Shown: one piece after another, positions 36,310-44,957 of the stretch
Layout of the letters: every line of letters starts with the position of its first letter
How positions within the stretch are numbered: the stretch's first letter is position 1
Assembly (NCBI RefSeq): GCF_000211415.1
Contig: NZ_GL890776.1
Span: 478,223 to 536,796, forward strand
Reading direction: 5' to 3'
Length of the DNA: 58,574 bases
Origin: Enterobacter mori LMG 25706
GTDB taxonomy: Bacteria > Pseudomonadota > Gammaproteobacteria > Enterobacterales > Enterobacteriaceae
The notes under the pieces: generated by a model
The model's database searches: none
What the model saw: only the letters and a program-made list of their open reading frames with translations
What the model was told of the DNA's origin: nothing
Position numbers and translations under genes: made by a program

Positions 36310-37482
36310 TTAAATAAGTTCTTTTATTAACCCATAAACAGCCTTAGCAGATATCAAAGCAGCTACTCTATGATACTCATCTCCCTTATTAGTATTACCG
36401 TTATCTACGACAGACTTAGCACTGAAGTAGTTTGGTTTTAATGGAGAGCGTCGTGCAGCTTCATAAAGTGCGTAAGATTCCATTTCAAAGGCAGTCTTTT
36501 TTCTATGTTGTGAAGTAATGTAGTCCAACATCTTCTCGTCAGCAATTACACTACTACCACTAGATGTTGTTGCGGTATATATTTTCACATCTAAAGTTGA
36601 TGACCCATCAACCATTTCAGATTCTGAAAGATGCACACCTTGCGCGACTGCATCAACAAACCCATCTTCTCTTACAATTCTATTGATAGCGATTTCGGTA
36701 TCGTGAATCAGTGGAATTGAATAACTTTCTGGTACAAAACCTTTACTTGTCCATTTACCTGCATCATGCTGATCGCACTGCGAAGGAATGACTATGTCGT
36801 AAATGTTGGCATTCCCCTCTATACCAGCACAAATACCACTCATGCAGATAATTTTGGGTTCGAATAAATCAATAGCTCGCGCACTAACGATAGATGTATT
36901 AACCAATCCCATTCGTGGAGGGACAATTATAAGGCCTTTACGTCCTTCAATCATCATATCCTGACAAGAAAGTCCATACTTGATTGAAGTCTTGGGCTTT
37001 GCGTAACCGGCCTCGATATAAGCAGCTGCTTCTTTCTCTAAAGCACAAACAATAATAAAATCATAAGTAGTCTTTGGGATGCATAACTCGATCTTCCTAA
37101 AAAAAGCCGATTTCCATTCGTCAGACCCCTGCTCATAAGTTATTACATTGATGTCATATTTATTGAGGTTTGAAAAATTACTTTCAGCTGAGTCTGAAAA
37201 TTGAGTGATTGCAATAACTGGTGTCTTATAGTTTTTAGACTCATAATCTCTAATTAGCTCTATAATTTTCGAAGTAACATCTTGAGGCTCTTCCTCATCC
37301 TTACCAAATATAGGCAGAACCAAATCAGCAACTACTAAATCAAATTTTTCCTTGGTTATTTCTGTGTTGAATTTAAAAATAGAATCGCATTCTTTAATGT
37401 TTATTTCAAACCCAATTCCATTTAAGACGCCCTTGATTTCCGATAACTTCTGCGGATTATCTTCTACAACTAAAACTTTCAT
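36310..37482 (-). CDS. dtcC: Receiver-nucleoside phosphorylase fusion (DtcC-like effector)
   Basis: A 390-residue fusion. Residues 1-130 are a response-regulator receiver, with acidic residues in VVEDN, the phosphoacceptor Asp53 in VADLVLP, and Thr93. Residues 140-390 are a nucleoside phosphorylase (PNP/MTAN) domain: MSGICAG (214-220), the ribose-binding FEMES (332-336), and SVVDNG with the base-protonating Asp360. In Detocs, DtcC has this arrangement, and its PNP domain cleaves ATP to adenine and ribose triphosphate when phosphorylated after phage infection. The ATG overlaps the end of the free receiver gene by four bases. Identity as DtcC rests on domain order and operon layout. Confidence 0.85.
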   Translation of the reverse strand: MKVLVVEDNPQKLSEIKGVLNGIGFEINIKECDSIFKFNTEITKEKFDLVVADLVLPIFGKDEEEPQDVTSKIIELIRDYESKNYKTPVIAITQFSDSAESNFSNLNKYDINVITYEQGSDEWKSAFFRKIELCIPKTTYDFIIVCALEKEAAAYIEAGYAKPKTSIKYGLSCQDMMIEGRKGLIIVPPRMGLVNTSIVSARAIDLFEPKIICMSGICAGIEGNANIYDIVIPSQCDQHDAGKWTSKGFVPESYSIPLIHDTEIAINRIVREDGFVDAVAQGVHLSESEMVDGSSTLDVKIYTATTSSGSSVIADEKMLDYITSQHRKKTAFEMESYALYEAARRSPLKPNYFSAKSVVDNGNTNKGDEYHRVAALISAKAVYGLIKELI

Positions 37483-37928
37483 AAATTATCCAATATGCTT
37501 TTCAAATGTTCTTGCCAAGACGATTCTTCCTCTTTGTACTCAATACAAGCCATGACATTACACCCTAACTGCGTCTTGAATTCAATTTTAGCTTGAGTTA
37601 AATCGTAAAACTTACCTGAGATATCTATATCAGGGTATTGAGTTACGACAATACATGGGTCATTCCTCTCTAAATAATTTAGTTCGAGCAGCACATCAAT
37701 CCCTCCTGTTAGAAGAGATGTTGGAGAACCGCCGCCAATAACGGAAGGATGACTGGGCAGCGCCATATCCACTAAAATCAGATTAAAAATGTCACTATTC
37801 ACAATGTTAATAGCTTCAGCTAAGCTTCCAGCTATCTTGATTTCTGGATCCGAATAGTAGCCAATCAAAAATTGGACTAAGCTGTCAGCCTTGAAACTAT
37901 CGTCTTCGATAATCAATATATTTTTCAT
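37479..37928 (-). CDS. dtcB: Stand-alone receiver protein (DtcB-like)
   Basis: A 149-residue receiver with no output domain. The acidic pocket is IIEDD (Glu8-Asp10), the phosphoacceptor is Asp54 in LVDMALP, and Thr96 follows in VVTQ. The usual conserved lysine is not evident. In Detocs, DtcB is a free receiver that drains phosphate from the kinase and prevents self-activation of the effector. The ATG at 37928 overlaps the sensor gene's TGA (ATGA), and its own stop overlaps the effector ATG by four bases. An upstream in-frame ATG lies inside the sensor gene and is rejected. Confidence 0.85.
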   Translation of the reverse strand: MKNILIIEDDSFKADSLVQFLIGYYSDPEIKIAGSLAEAINIVNSDIFNLILVDMALPSHPSVIGGGSPTSLLTGGIDVLLELNYLERNDPCIVVTQYPDIDISGKFYDLTQAKIEFKTQLGCNVMACIEYKEEESSWQEHLKSILDNL

Positions 37929-40795
37929 AGATGGCCCAACCTGTAAATCATATCGATGCAAACTTTTCGTTTAACACATTCTATGGTAATTATTTCAAAG
38001 TTCTCGTCATACTTGTCTAGGTGGTAAAGTTTTTTGATGCCACTCAAGTTTTCGACAGTTTGGGCTGTATCAATCTCAGCATCATCTAAATCGACTTTAA
38101 GTAATTGATTAATAGTAAATTCACTTGAAGAATCACAGATTTCTGAATCAAATTTCACGCGGACAAGTGCACTTAATTCATCACGCTCAATTGTGAAATT
38201 TCTGTAAACACTACCTGCATTTTTACCATGTTTTGCAGCATTGAAAACAATGACGTAGAGAGCATCATAGAGTACATGATAAGCACCTCCTATTAATTCG
38301 ATGTCGTGTTCTTCATCAAAACTTGTGTCTGGTTGAAAATTTGGAAAGCTCTGCTTAACTTCAGTTACCACTACTTTATATAACAGGTTCAATGATGCTT
38401 TAGGTGATATACTTTGAGGTTTTTTGAACCAACTATACATATCAGTCAATTTGTCATTTACTAGGCGCTGAACTTCCCTATAAAAACTAGACACCCTCGA
38501 TTCGTCCATTTTTGTTTGTAGCGCTTTTCTCTTAATTTCATTCAACAAATCTAAATCTACAAGATAATTTTTTCTACTTTTCAAAAAGCCATGAACAGAT
38601 CTCATATCAATCTCAGCCAGCCTCCAACAATACTCATTAATTAATAAAATAGCGTTGTATGAGCTTTCACTTTTATCGAAATCAGAATAGATATTGTTAA
38701 TGCAGCCGTTCAGAACTTCTATTTTGTTATGCCCTGTGATTTCTGGAGAAAGAAATCCTTCAAATGTACTGCCATTCTTTATATGAAGTTTATTTTTAAC
38801 AATAGAGTCCACTTCATTCTTGTAATTTTCTTTAAAAGCTCCCCATAAAGGGAATATTAAAGGATCATCAATAATGTCATCATAAGTTTGCTCAATATCA
38901 TTAACTACGCTATGATACAAATGGCCTTTAAAAGTACCATGTCGAAGTCTTCTTCCTAAATAAGATGCTATACCAAATAGGTTATTAGAGCAAAACTCTG
39001 AATAACACTTGGAAATTATTTGAATAATTTGTGGTTCATTTGTATTAATCACTTCCTTATCATGCAGTGAAAACGAAAGCACTGTCGTTAGGTCTTGCGC
39101 TATTTCATCTTGCATCCACTCCAAAAACTTAGAAGTATCTACATATATTCGATTGTCGTCTAGTTCACCTTTGACGAGGTTAATCTTGTGATCTATTCTT
39201 AGGTTTTTTGCTCTCACCTTATAGTTAGTATCACCAGTTAGATCCCCCATCCAATCATGAAGACTAGCTCTAGTTTCTGTAATTTTCTCTGTCGTACCTA
39301 TGACATGACTAAGCTTAGATATAAAATCTTCCGTACATACCTCATATGTGAATTCAGCAACAGCCCGAGACTTTTCAGCGACACTATCTATAAAATTAAC
39401 TAAGTTTGATTCATTATACTTAATTATATAGTTTTGTAGCTTTCTACGTAATTTATAATGGTCAGCTTCATTTTTGCTTCTCTTGTAAATCAACAATAAC
39501 AACACAATCTCGGATAGCACGCCTGGTGAAGACAGTATAAAATTTTTGATAAAACTGATATTTATTGTTCGTGCTAAATCTCGAGTGTTCTCCATTAATC
39601 GGAGTAATACATCTTCAGTGGTAATTATCATGCCTTCATTTATATGAATCATTAAATTTAGGAGCGCTGAATTTGAAATTGACGACTTATTTACGGACAA
39701 CTTGCTCCCACCAAACTCCAACAAGTTCTCACTGGTAAGAATTTCTTCAATACCTTCAATTCTTACATTTTTGATTATTCTCAATACTAATTCATCATTC
39801 ATTTCAAAGTATGGAGATTCAGGAGAGTCATTAAAGTGGTCAATAAGCAATCTATACTCAACAACTTCATCATTCTCTAGCCAAGCACAACTACGTTGGA
39901 AAAAAACTCCTTCTGGGTCTTCATATTGCTCTGTTAGATTTACAATTTCCTGAATAGGCTTTGAGTTATTGTTAATTAATTTAAAAACCCAATCGATATT
40001 GATGTATTTAGATTTATCAAAAAGATTACTATTCACTTTCGTAATAATGATGGCATCCACTAAACTTGACTGTAAACAACTTTGCGTCAATTGAATCAGG
40101 TCTGCAGTGTTTTTGGCATGTGGATGAAATCCAATCCGTAGTAAATCTCTTGTAAATTGATTGAAAACTCCTCGGTCTTTCGTAGACATTACAGATTTTT
40201 TAACGCTTAAATAGTCTTGTTCTTCTTTAAAACAATAAAGCAAAGTGTTTACTACGTTACTTCTTACTCCATATGATGTAATAATCCTTGAAAGGCTATC
40301 AAATTTAGACATCTCATCACTGGATATAACAAATATTGCTTTCCTTAATAAAAGATGACTATGACCATGATTTTCTATAGCTTTGCTTATTAGTTTTTCT
40401 GCTAAAAAAAGATCATTTTGATATATACTTTCGTTTATCTCAAATAAATCCTCAAGGAATTTTTCAACTTTTCTTTTATTTAACTTTATTGCGTTATCTA
40501 TATACGAAAGATTTTTTTCCAAACCTAAATCATCTAGCCTTATGAAGTCATCTTTGAACTGAGGCTCTTTAGGAAATAAATCTGGAAGTAACTTGCGACC
40601 TATTGACAACGCCTTGACTGCATTTTCTGCTTGGTACAACTCAGTGACATTACATTTTTCTCTTAGATTATTCATCAAATCTATAGAGTCTGTATCACTT
40701 CCAGATGCAATCGCCCTAACTTTATTTCGTGTAGAGTTCTTTAATGTTCTTAGAACGGCAGAAATATTACTTTTATTATCAAATGGAAAAATCAT
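37925..40795 (-). CDS. dtcA: Large divergent histidine-kinase-like sensor (DtcA-like)
   Basis: A 956-residue soluble protein. Residues 1 to about 560 are mostly helical with no recognised domain and probably sense infection. A candidate phosphoacceptor is His619 in RRLRHGTFKGHL. A degenerate ATPase domain occupies about 780-956: its N-box is YVIVFNAAKHG (Asn852), but the glycine-rich G boxes of normal kinases are not visible; only a short SGIKKL resembles the G2 region. A TTG at 40825 extends the frame, but ATG 40795 with AATAGG upstream is a better start. Strongly A+T-rich. By operon order it corresponds to DtcA, the Detocs sensor kinase. Confidence 0.75.
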   Translation of the reverse strand: MIFPFDNKSNISAVLRTLKNSTRNKVRAIASGSDTDSIDLMNNLREKCNVTELYQAENAVKALSIGRKLLPDLFPKEPQFKDDFIRLDDLGLEKNLSYIDNAIKLNKRKVEKFLEDLFEINESIYQNDLFLAEKLISKAIENHGHSHLLLRKAIFVISSDEMSKFDSLSRIITSYGVRSNVVNTLLYCFKEEQDYLSVKKSVMSTKDRGVFNQFTRDLLRIGFHPHAKNTADLIQLTQSCLQSSLVDAIIITKVNSNLFDKSKYINIDWVFKLINNNSKPIQEIVNLTEQYEDPEGVFFQRSCAWLENDEVVEYRLLIDHFNDSPESPYFEMNDELVLRIIKNVRIEGIEEILTSENLLEFGGSKLSVNKSSISNSALLNLMIHINEGMIITTEDVLLRLMENTRDLARTINISFIKNFILSSPGVLSEIVLLLLIYKRSKNEADHYKLRRKLQNYIIKYNESNLVNFIDSVAEKSRAVAEFTYEVCTEDFISKLSHVIGTTEKITETRASLHDWMGDLTGDTNYKVRAKNLRIDHKINLVKGELDDNRIYVDTSKFLEWMQDEIAQDLTTVLSFSLHDKEVINTNEPQIIQIISKCYSEFCSNNLFGIASYLGRRLRHGTFKGHLYHSVVNDIEQTYDDIIDDPLIFPLWGAFKENYKNEVDSIVKNKLHIKNGSTFEGFLSPEITGHNKIEVLNGCINNIYSDFDKSESSYNAILLINEYCWRLAEIDMRSVHGFLKSRKNYLVDLDLLNEIKRKALQTKMDESRVSSFYREVQRLVNDKLTDMYSWFKKPQSISPKASLNLLYKVVVTEVKQSFPNFQPDTSFDEEHDIELIGGAYHVLYDALYVIVFNAAKHGKNAGSVYRNFTIERDELSALVRVKFDSEICDSSSEFTINQLLKVDLDDAEIDTAQTVENLSGIKKLYHLDKYDENFEIITIECVKRKVCIDMIYRLGHL

Positions 40796-40928
40796 TATAT
40801 ACCTATTTTTTAATGCTTTTGGCAATTGAAGTACCGTTACGTTAGAGACGATAAGCTATTTACAAATACCTAACCTATCAGCCGCAGGACGCTGAGCCTC
40901 ATTGCGACAGGTCGACAGGGACAAACTA

Positions 40929-42905
40929 CTACTTGCCCAAAAGCTCATGCACGCAATTGTGCATTGCCTGAACATTCCTAACAGAGATAGTGGGCAGCTT
41001 GCGCGCCTGAGCTGGGACAATCGGAGAGTCATCTAGATTGAAAAGCCATACCTTAATCTTGCCATATTCCTGCTGATTTATTGCCAGACTCATTTCGTCA
41101 TAACACCATGGGCTCTGGGCATACTGACGGCTCCAAAGAACTGCACAAACATCGCTGCGAAGAACCGCTTGCTCAATGGTTGCTGTGATCATCTGATCTG
41201 ACCTGATCTCATCGTCACCAACTAGGACCTCAATACCCTCTTTTACTAGTACGGCCCGTAGTGCATTGGCCATTTTGGCGTCCTGATGAGCAAAACTAAC
41301 AAAAACCATTTTCGGTCTCTCTAAGAGACGGCTCGGCTGCATTCGATCTAACATGAGTCGATTAGCTATCTCAATCGTATGTTCAACACCATCGACGTCG
41401 CACAAAACGCTTGGGTCAAAACCTGGATTAAGTCTCGACCAATCTCGGCGCTCGTATGAGCGCTTCGCCACTCCACCGAGGAATGCAAACGGAATGATCG
41501 GAAGGCCCCTGGCCTCAGCAAGATGCAAAAGTGTACTAGCCGTTTGCGAAACCTTCCCTCCCAGAGCAACAACCACATCAGCTTTCTCCAGCGCCTGAAT
41601 CTGGGCCAAAAACCAGGACTGGAACCATGCGTCTTCCTCATTGCCCTCTGGACCAGGGTAGTTCCAATCCTGGATTACGAGGCCAGGTCGTCCAAGCGTT
41701 TTGCGTAGAAGGCATCGCTTTTCCTCAACTGTTGGATGACTGGGACTATGGAACTGGATTAATCCACCACACTTAGAGTCCGCATAGCCCATTGCTGCGT
41801 AGTAGTCGACCGAATCAGTAAATGGGCTGCATATAAGTAGCTGTGCTCCCGCTTTCGCGAGAACATGCCCAAGGGTCAACGACGCCTTGTTCAAACGTGG
41901 GAGTTCAGCATCAACATCTGCGGTCTCACCGGTGTGACCACCTATGACGAATACAGATTTCACCCGAGAATCAAGCTGCACATGTGGCGATGGCGATAAT
42001 GCGACCTGCGCCAATTCTTCCTCAGCTCCGAACATCCCAGCTTGGACAGTGTGAATAAAAAACGAAACAGCGTTTCTAGCGGACAAATTTCGAAACTTAC
42101 CTTTAGCTGTGTCTTCAATTTTTTCTTTTCGAGCGTCCGCGTAGTCAGAAATGCCGCGGATGGCCACGGTTCGTGGAGCCGTTGTGCGAACAGTCGCGGC
42201 ATCGTATACACCTGCCGACTCCATTTCGAGGGCCGCAACCTTACGATCATGTTCACGGATGATCCAATCCACAAAACCCTTGCCTTTACCTACTGCTGGG
42301 CCGCTGGCCAACTTACGGTCATCACCGGCAAAGAGCTTACAGCTACCTCGTAGGATCAGTTCATTGCTAGCAAGGGCAAGCTGTACCTCTTCTGAAATGA
42401 GTTCAGCCTTGGCAATCTGAGTGTCTTGCTGCCAACGTTTGTAATAGTCGCCACTGGTGTGTGCGAAAAATTGAAACCTATTGAGTAGTCTCAAAGAGCT
42501 TTGAAATTGGTTACCTGAGGTAGTAAAACTCCAGTTTTTACCTTCCCCATGGGTCGCTGAATTTGCCATGTACTCATTCACAGTGTCCGGTATAAATACA
42601 TCGCCAGGTTCCATGTCGTTTACCAGTGATCCTGCTATGCCTAGCACCACGATGTTGGCCGGATTCAGCTTCTCGATAAGTGCTGAAGTAAGACTAGCGG
42701 ATCGGGTATTGCCCATTTTTCCTGCCGGGAACACAGCAACTTCGAAGCTTCTGTTAAGAACAGGCGAGTCGATATTGCCGAAGAAACCTGTCAGTGCAAC
42801 ACCTACCTGCTCTTGGGATTTAAAATCTGATCCTAGCATATCTATAACGACATCAAACTCCTCGCTTAGAGCCACGTAAAGCAAGATATCGATAGCCTTA
42901 CCCAT
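40929..42905 (-). CDS. Tripartite nucleoside phosphorylase-SLOG-TIR protein
   Basis: A 658-residue soluble fusion. Residues about 5-290 form a PNP/MTAN-like nucleosidase: VVLGIAGS (86-93), AALEMES (224-230, ribose-binding Met-Glu) and GISDYAD (251-257, candidate catalytic Asp254). Residues about 315-520 resemble a SLOG Rossmann domain: VFVIGGHTGETAD, then VVVALGGKVSQTA. Residues about 531-658 are a TIR domain: MVFVSFAHQD, then SPWCYDEM with the expected NADase glutamate Glu604. The ATG at 42905 follows AGGAAGG. It lies upstream of, and in line with, the Detocs-like genes (133 bases to the sensor ATG), but is visibly less A+T-rich. I know of no named system with this exact order. Confidence 0.82.
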   Translation of the reverse strand: MGKAIDILLYVALSEEFDVVIDMLGSDFKSQEQVGVALTGFFGNIDSPVLNRSFEVAVFPAGKMGNTRSASLTSALIEKLNPANIVVLGIAGSLVNDMEPGDVFIPDTVNEYMANSATHGEGKNWSFTTSGNQFQSSLRLLNRFQFFAHTSGDYYKRWQQDTQIAKAELISEEVQLALASNELILRGSCKLFAGDDRKLASGPAVGKGKGFVDWIIREHDRKVAALEMESAGVYDAATVRTTAPRTVAIRGISDYADARKEKIEDTAKGKFRNLSARNAVSFFIHTVQAGMFGAEEELAQVALSPSPHVQLDSRVKSVFVIGGHTGETADVDAELPRLNKASLTLGHVLAKAGAQLLICSPFTDSVDYYAAMGYADSKCGGLIQFHSPSHPTVEEKRCLLRKTLGRPGLVIQDWNYPGPEGNEEDAWFQSWFLAQIQALEKADVVVALGGKVSQTASTLLHLAEARGLPIIPFAFLGGVAKRSYERRDWSRLNPGFDPSVLCDVDGVEHTIEIANRLMLDRMQPSRLLERPKMVFVSFAHQDAKMANALRAVLVKEGIEVLVGDDEIRSDQMITATIEQAVLRSDVCAVLWSRQYAQSPWCYDEMSLAINQQEYGKIKVWLFNLDDSPIVPAQARKLPTISVRNVQAMHNCVHELLGK

Positions 42906-43043
42906 ACTTATTACCTTCCTAAAGTTGATGTAGGCGGCTGGATCTGCAGCGCGCAGCAACCACTAAACTGAAACGTTCGTGTTGTTCTTAAAATCAATAG
43001 CTTGAATTTTATTGCACTTTATCAAATTCATTAAGCGGTAAGT

Positions 43044-43175
43044 GTGACAGACATAACCTACATCCGAACCCACGAAGGCTGGATGTATCTGGCCCTGGTG
43101 GTTGACCTGTTCTCCCGAAAAGTTATCGGCTGGTCAATGCAACCCCGCATGACAAAAGAGATTGTCTCGTATGTC
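43044..43175 (+). mobile_element. Catalytic-core remnant of an IS3-family transposase
   Basis: The plus strand reads [19 protein letters not shown], then [20 protein letters not shown]. This is the conserved block around the first two acidic residues of the DDE integrase core in IS3/IS150-type OrfB. After about 44 codons the similarity fades, although the frame stays open to 43283. Start and end of the gene are missing. It is oriented like the remnant at 35557-35682, and together they frame the defence genes. Confidence 0.78.
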
Positions 43176-43664
43176 GGAATTCTTTTTCTGAATGGATCAG
43201 GATATCGGGTCAGGGACGAAGGCCTCATTCAAATCCAATCAACCCTGAGAATGCTACCGCCCTCAGAGAGCTGTTCTGATTAGATTTTGGTGTATCTAAA
43301 TGTTACTAAGATTCATAAATTATTCAAGAAGACAATCAGATACAACCTAAATCTTGATTTGCCGGGTTATACGATTAATTTGGGAAATACTGTAACTAAG
43401 TAAGTTGCCGAGAAATGCACATTAGACGCCCATTTCCTACTAGTTCATGAGGTTATCTGGAGGTAGACTCAACTATATATAGTGAATATACATTGAAATC
43501 ATGTGGATAGCTAAATTTTGGTTTATGAACTAAATTCTCTTACAACATAAGTTAAATGCATTATGGACGCCAGAACCACCGCCCAATTAACCCCCTTCAC
43601 CGTTACCTTCCCTCACACCTCAGTGCAATGGCCATTTGGCCACTGCACCTGTCAACTGATGGAG
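43176..43664. other. Non-coding right margin of the island
   Basis: About 490 bases without a supportable gene. The first 100 bases are an open continuation of the transposase remnant without clear similarity. From 43290 to 43560 the sequence is A+T-rich with stops in all frames. From about 43570 the composition returns to that of the host chromosome, so the right border of the foreign DNA probably lies close to 43560. A hairpin at 43623-43648 is listed separately. Confidence 0.6.
43623..43648 (-). terminator. Hairpin downstream of the exported hydrolase
   Basis: GTGCAATGGCC and GGCCACTGCAC form an eleven-base stem with one mismatch and a four-base loop. It lies 17 bases past the stop of the minus-strand hydrolase gene. 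No T run follows on either strand, so it may be a weak terminator or a stabilising structure. Confidence 0.5.
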
Positions 43665-44747
43665 TTATCGTTTATTGAGATATTTGTTGAAGAATGCCGT
43701 GATGTTATCGAACGGGATCTTATCCATACGATCATATAAATCAACGTGAGTGGCATCTTTAACAATCAGAAGCTCTTTGGGCTGATTTGCCGCTTCATAA
43801 GCCGTTTTGGAGAAGTAAAGCGAATGCGCTTTTTCGCCATGGATGAACAGGATCGGACGCGGAGAAATTTCCTTAATATACGTCATGAGCGGGAAATTCA
43901 TGAAGGCCATCGGTGTTGTCACGGACCATGAGTTACCAGAGTTGACGGCTCGTGGATGATAGCCGCGTTTGGTCATGTAATAGTCCGCATAGTCCACGAG
44001 GAACTGTGCTTCACCGCCCTTCAGTTTATTATAGGCTGGCTGGTATGCAGGTTTGCCGTTTGCCGCATCTTCCCAGCGCTGGAGGCTCATCTTCTCCAGC
44101 GCCTGCTCGCGCTGCTCCGGCGTTACGCTGTCATTGTAACCTTTCGACATCACGCGGCTCATATCATACATGGTGCTGGCAACGACCGCTTTTACGCGTT
44201 TATCCACGGCAACAGCATTCAGGGCAATCCCTCCCATGCCGCAGATGCCGATGACACCGATACGTTCACGATCCACATAGGGTTGCAGTCCAATAAAATC
44301 GACTGCGGCCATAAAGTCTTCGGTATTGATATCAGGTGACGCAATATTGCGAGGTTCCCCACTGCTTTCACCGGTATAAGACGGATCAAATGCCAGCGTC
44401 ACGAATCCGCGCTCGGCTAAGGTCTGAGCATAGAGACCTGAAGCCTGCTCTTTTACCGCGCCAAATGGCCCGGAAATCACAAGCGCAGCAAGCTTCTTGT
44501 TCCCGCGATCTTTAGGAAGATACACATCAGCGGCAAGCGTAATGCCGTAACGGTTTTTAAACGTTACCTTTTGATGATCCACTTTGTCGCTTCTTGGGAA
44601 GGTTTTATCCCACGTCTGAACCAGACGCGCCGAAGAGTCTGCTGTGCCTGGTGCAGGCTGGGCAACCGCAGATTCTGTTGAAATCAGAGCCATCGCACCG
44701 GCAAGGAGTGCACCATTAAAAAAACGAGTTGAAGAATTTAGCGTCAT
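43665..44747 (-). CDS. Exported alpha/beta hydrolase with Cys nucleophile
   Basis: A 360-residue hydrolase with a signal peptide (about 1-29, ending AVA). The nucleophile elbow GICGMGG places cysteine (Cys169) where serine is usual, as in dienelactone hydrolases. The acidic residue is probably Glu305 in IHGEKAHS, and the histidine is His334 in DATHVDLYD. It resembles the YcjY/DUF1100-type peptidase-like hydrolases. It is divergent from an AraC regulator across 210 bases, a common regulator-target arrangement. Periplasmic action on an ester or lactone is inferred. Confidence 0.85.
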   Translation of the reverse strand: MTLNSSTRFFNGALLAGAMALISTESAVAQPAPGTADSSARLVQTWDKTFPRSDKVDHQKVTFKNRYGITLAADVYLPKDRGNKKLAALVISGPFGAVKEQASGLYAQTLAERGFVTLAFDPSYTGESSGEPRNIASPDINTEDFMAAVDFIGLQPYVDRERIGVIGICGMGGIALNAVAVDKRVKAVVASTMYDMSRVMSKGYNDSVTPEQREQALEKMSLQRWEDAANGKPAYQPAYNKLKGGEAQFLVDYADYYMTKRGYHPRAVNSGNSWSVTTPMAFMNFPLMTYIKEISPRPILFIHGEKAHSLYFSKTAYEAANQPKELLIVKDATHVDLYDRMDKIPFDNITAFFNKYLNKR

Positions 44748-44957
44748 GATATCAAAACCTTACATTAAATTTCCAGGAACCGAATTCGATACGGGTTGCG
44801 TTGTTGCTATTTTGAATATCATTAAAGAAATACGTTATTAAAATACTCTGCATTATTTGCCCGATCCTATTAACCTGAGGCCAAACCGTATATTTCAGTA
44901 TTCATAACAGGTAAGTTGACGGGGGTGCATAGACGCAACAAATGTGAGGCGTTACAG

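Noticed and set aside
40796..40825. TTG start extending the sensor protein by ten residues
   Set aside because: No ribosome binding site precedes the TTG, while the ATG at 40795 has AGG at suitable spacing.
40929..42905. Metabolic nucleosidase (MTAN) for the first domain
   Set aside because: The protein is nearly three times the length of MTAN and carries SLOG-like and TIR domains in a mobile island.
35557..43175. An intact composite transposon
   Set aside because: Both transposase genes are fragments, and no terminal inverted repeats or target duplications could be found.
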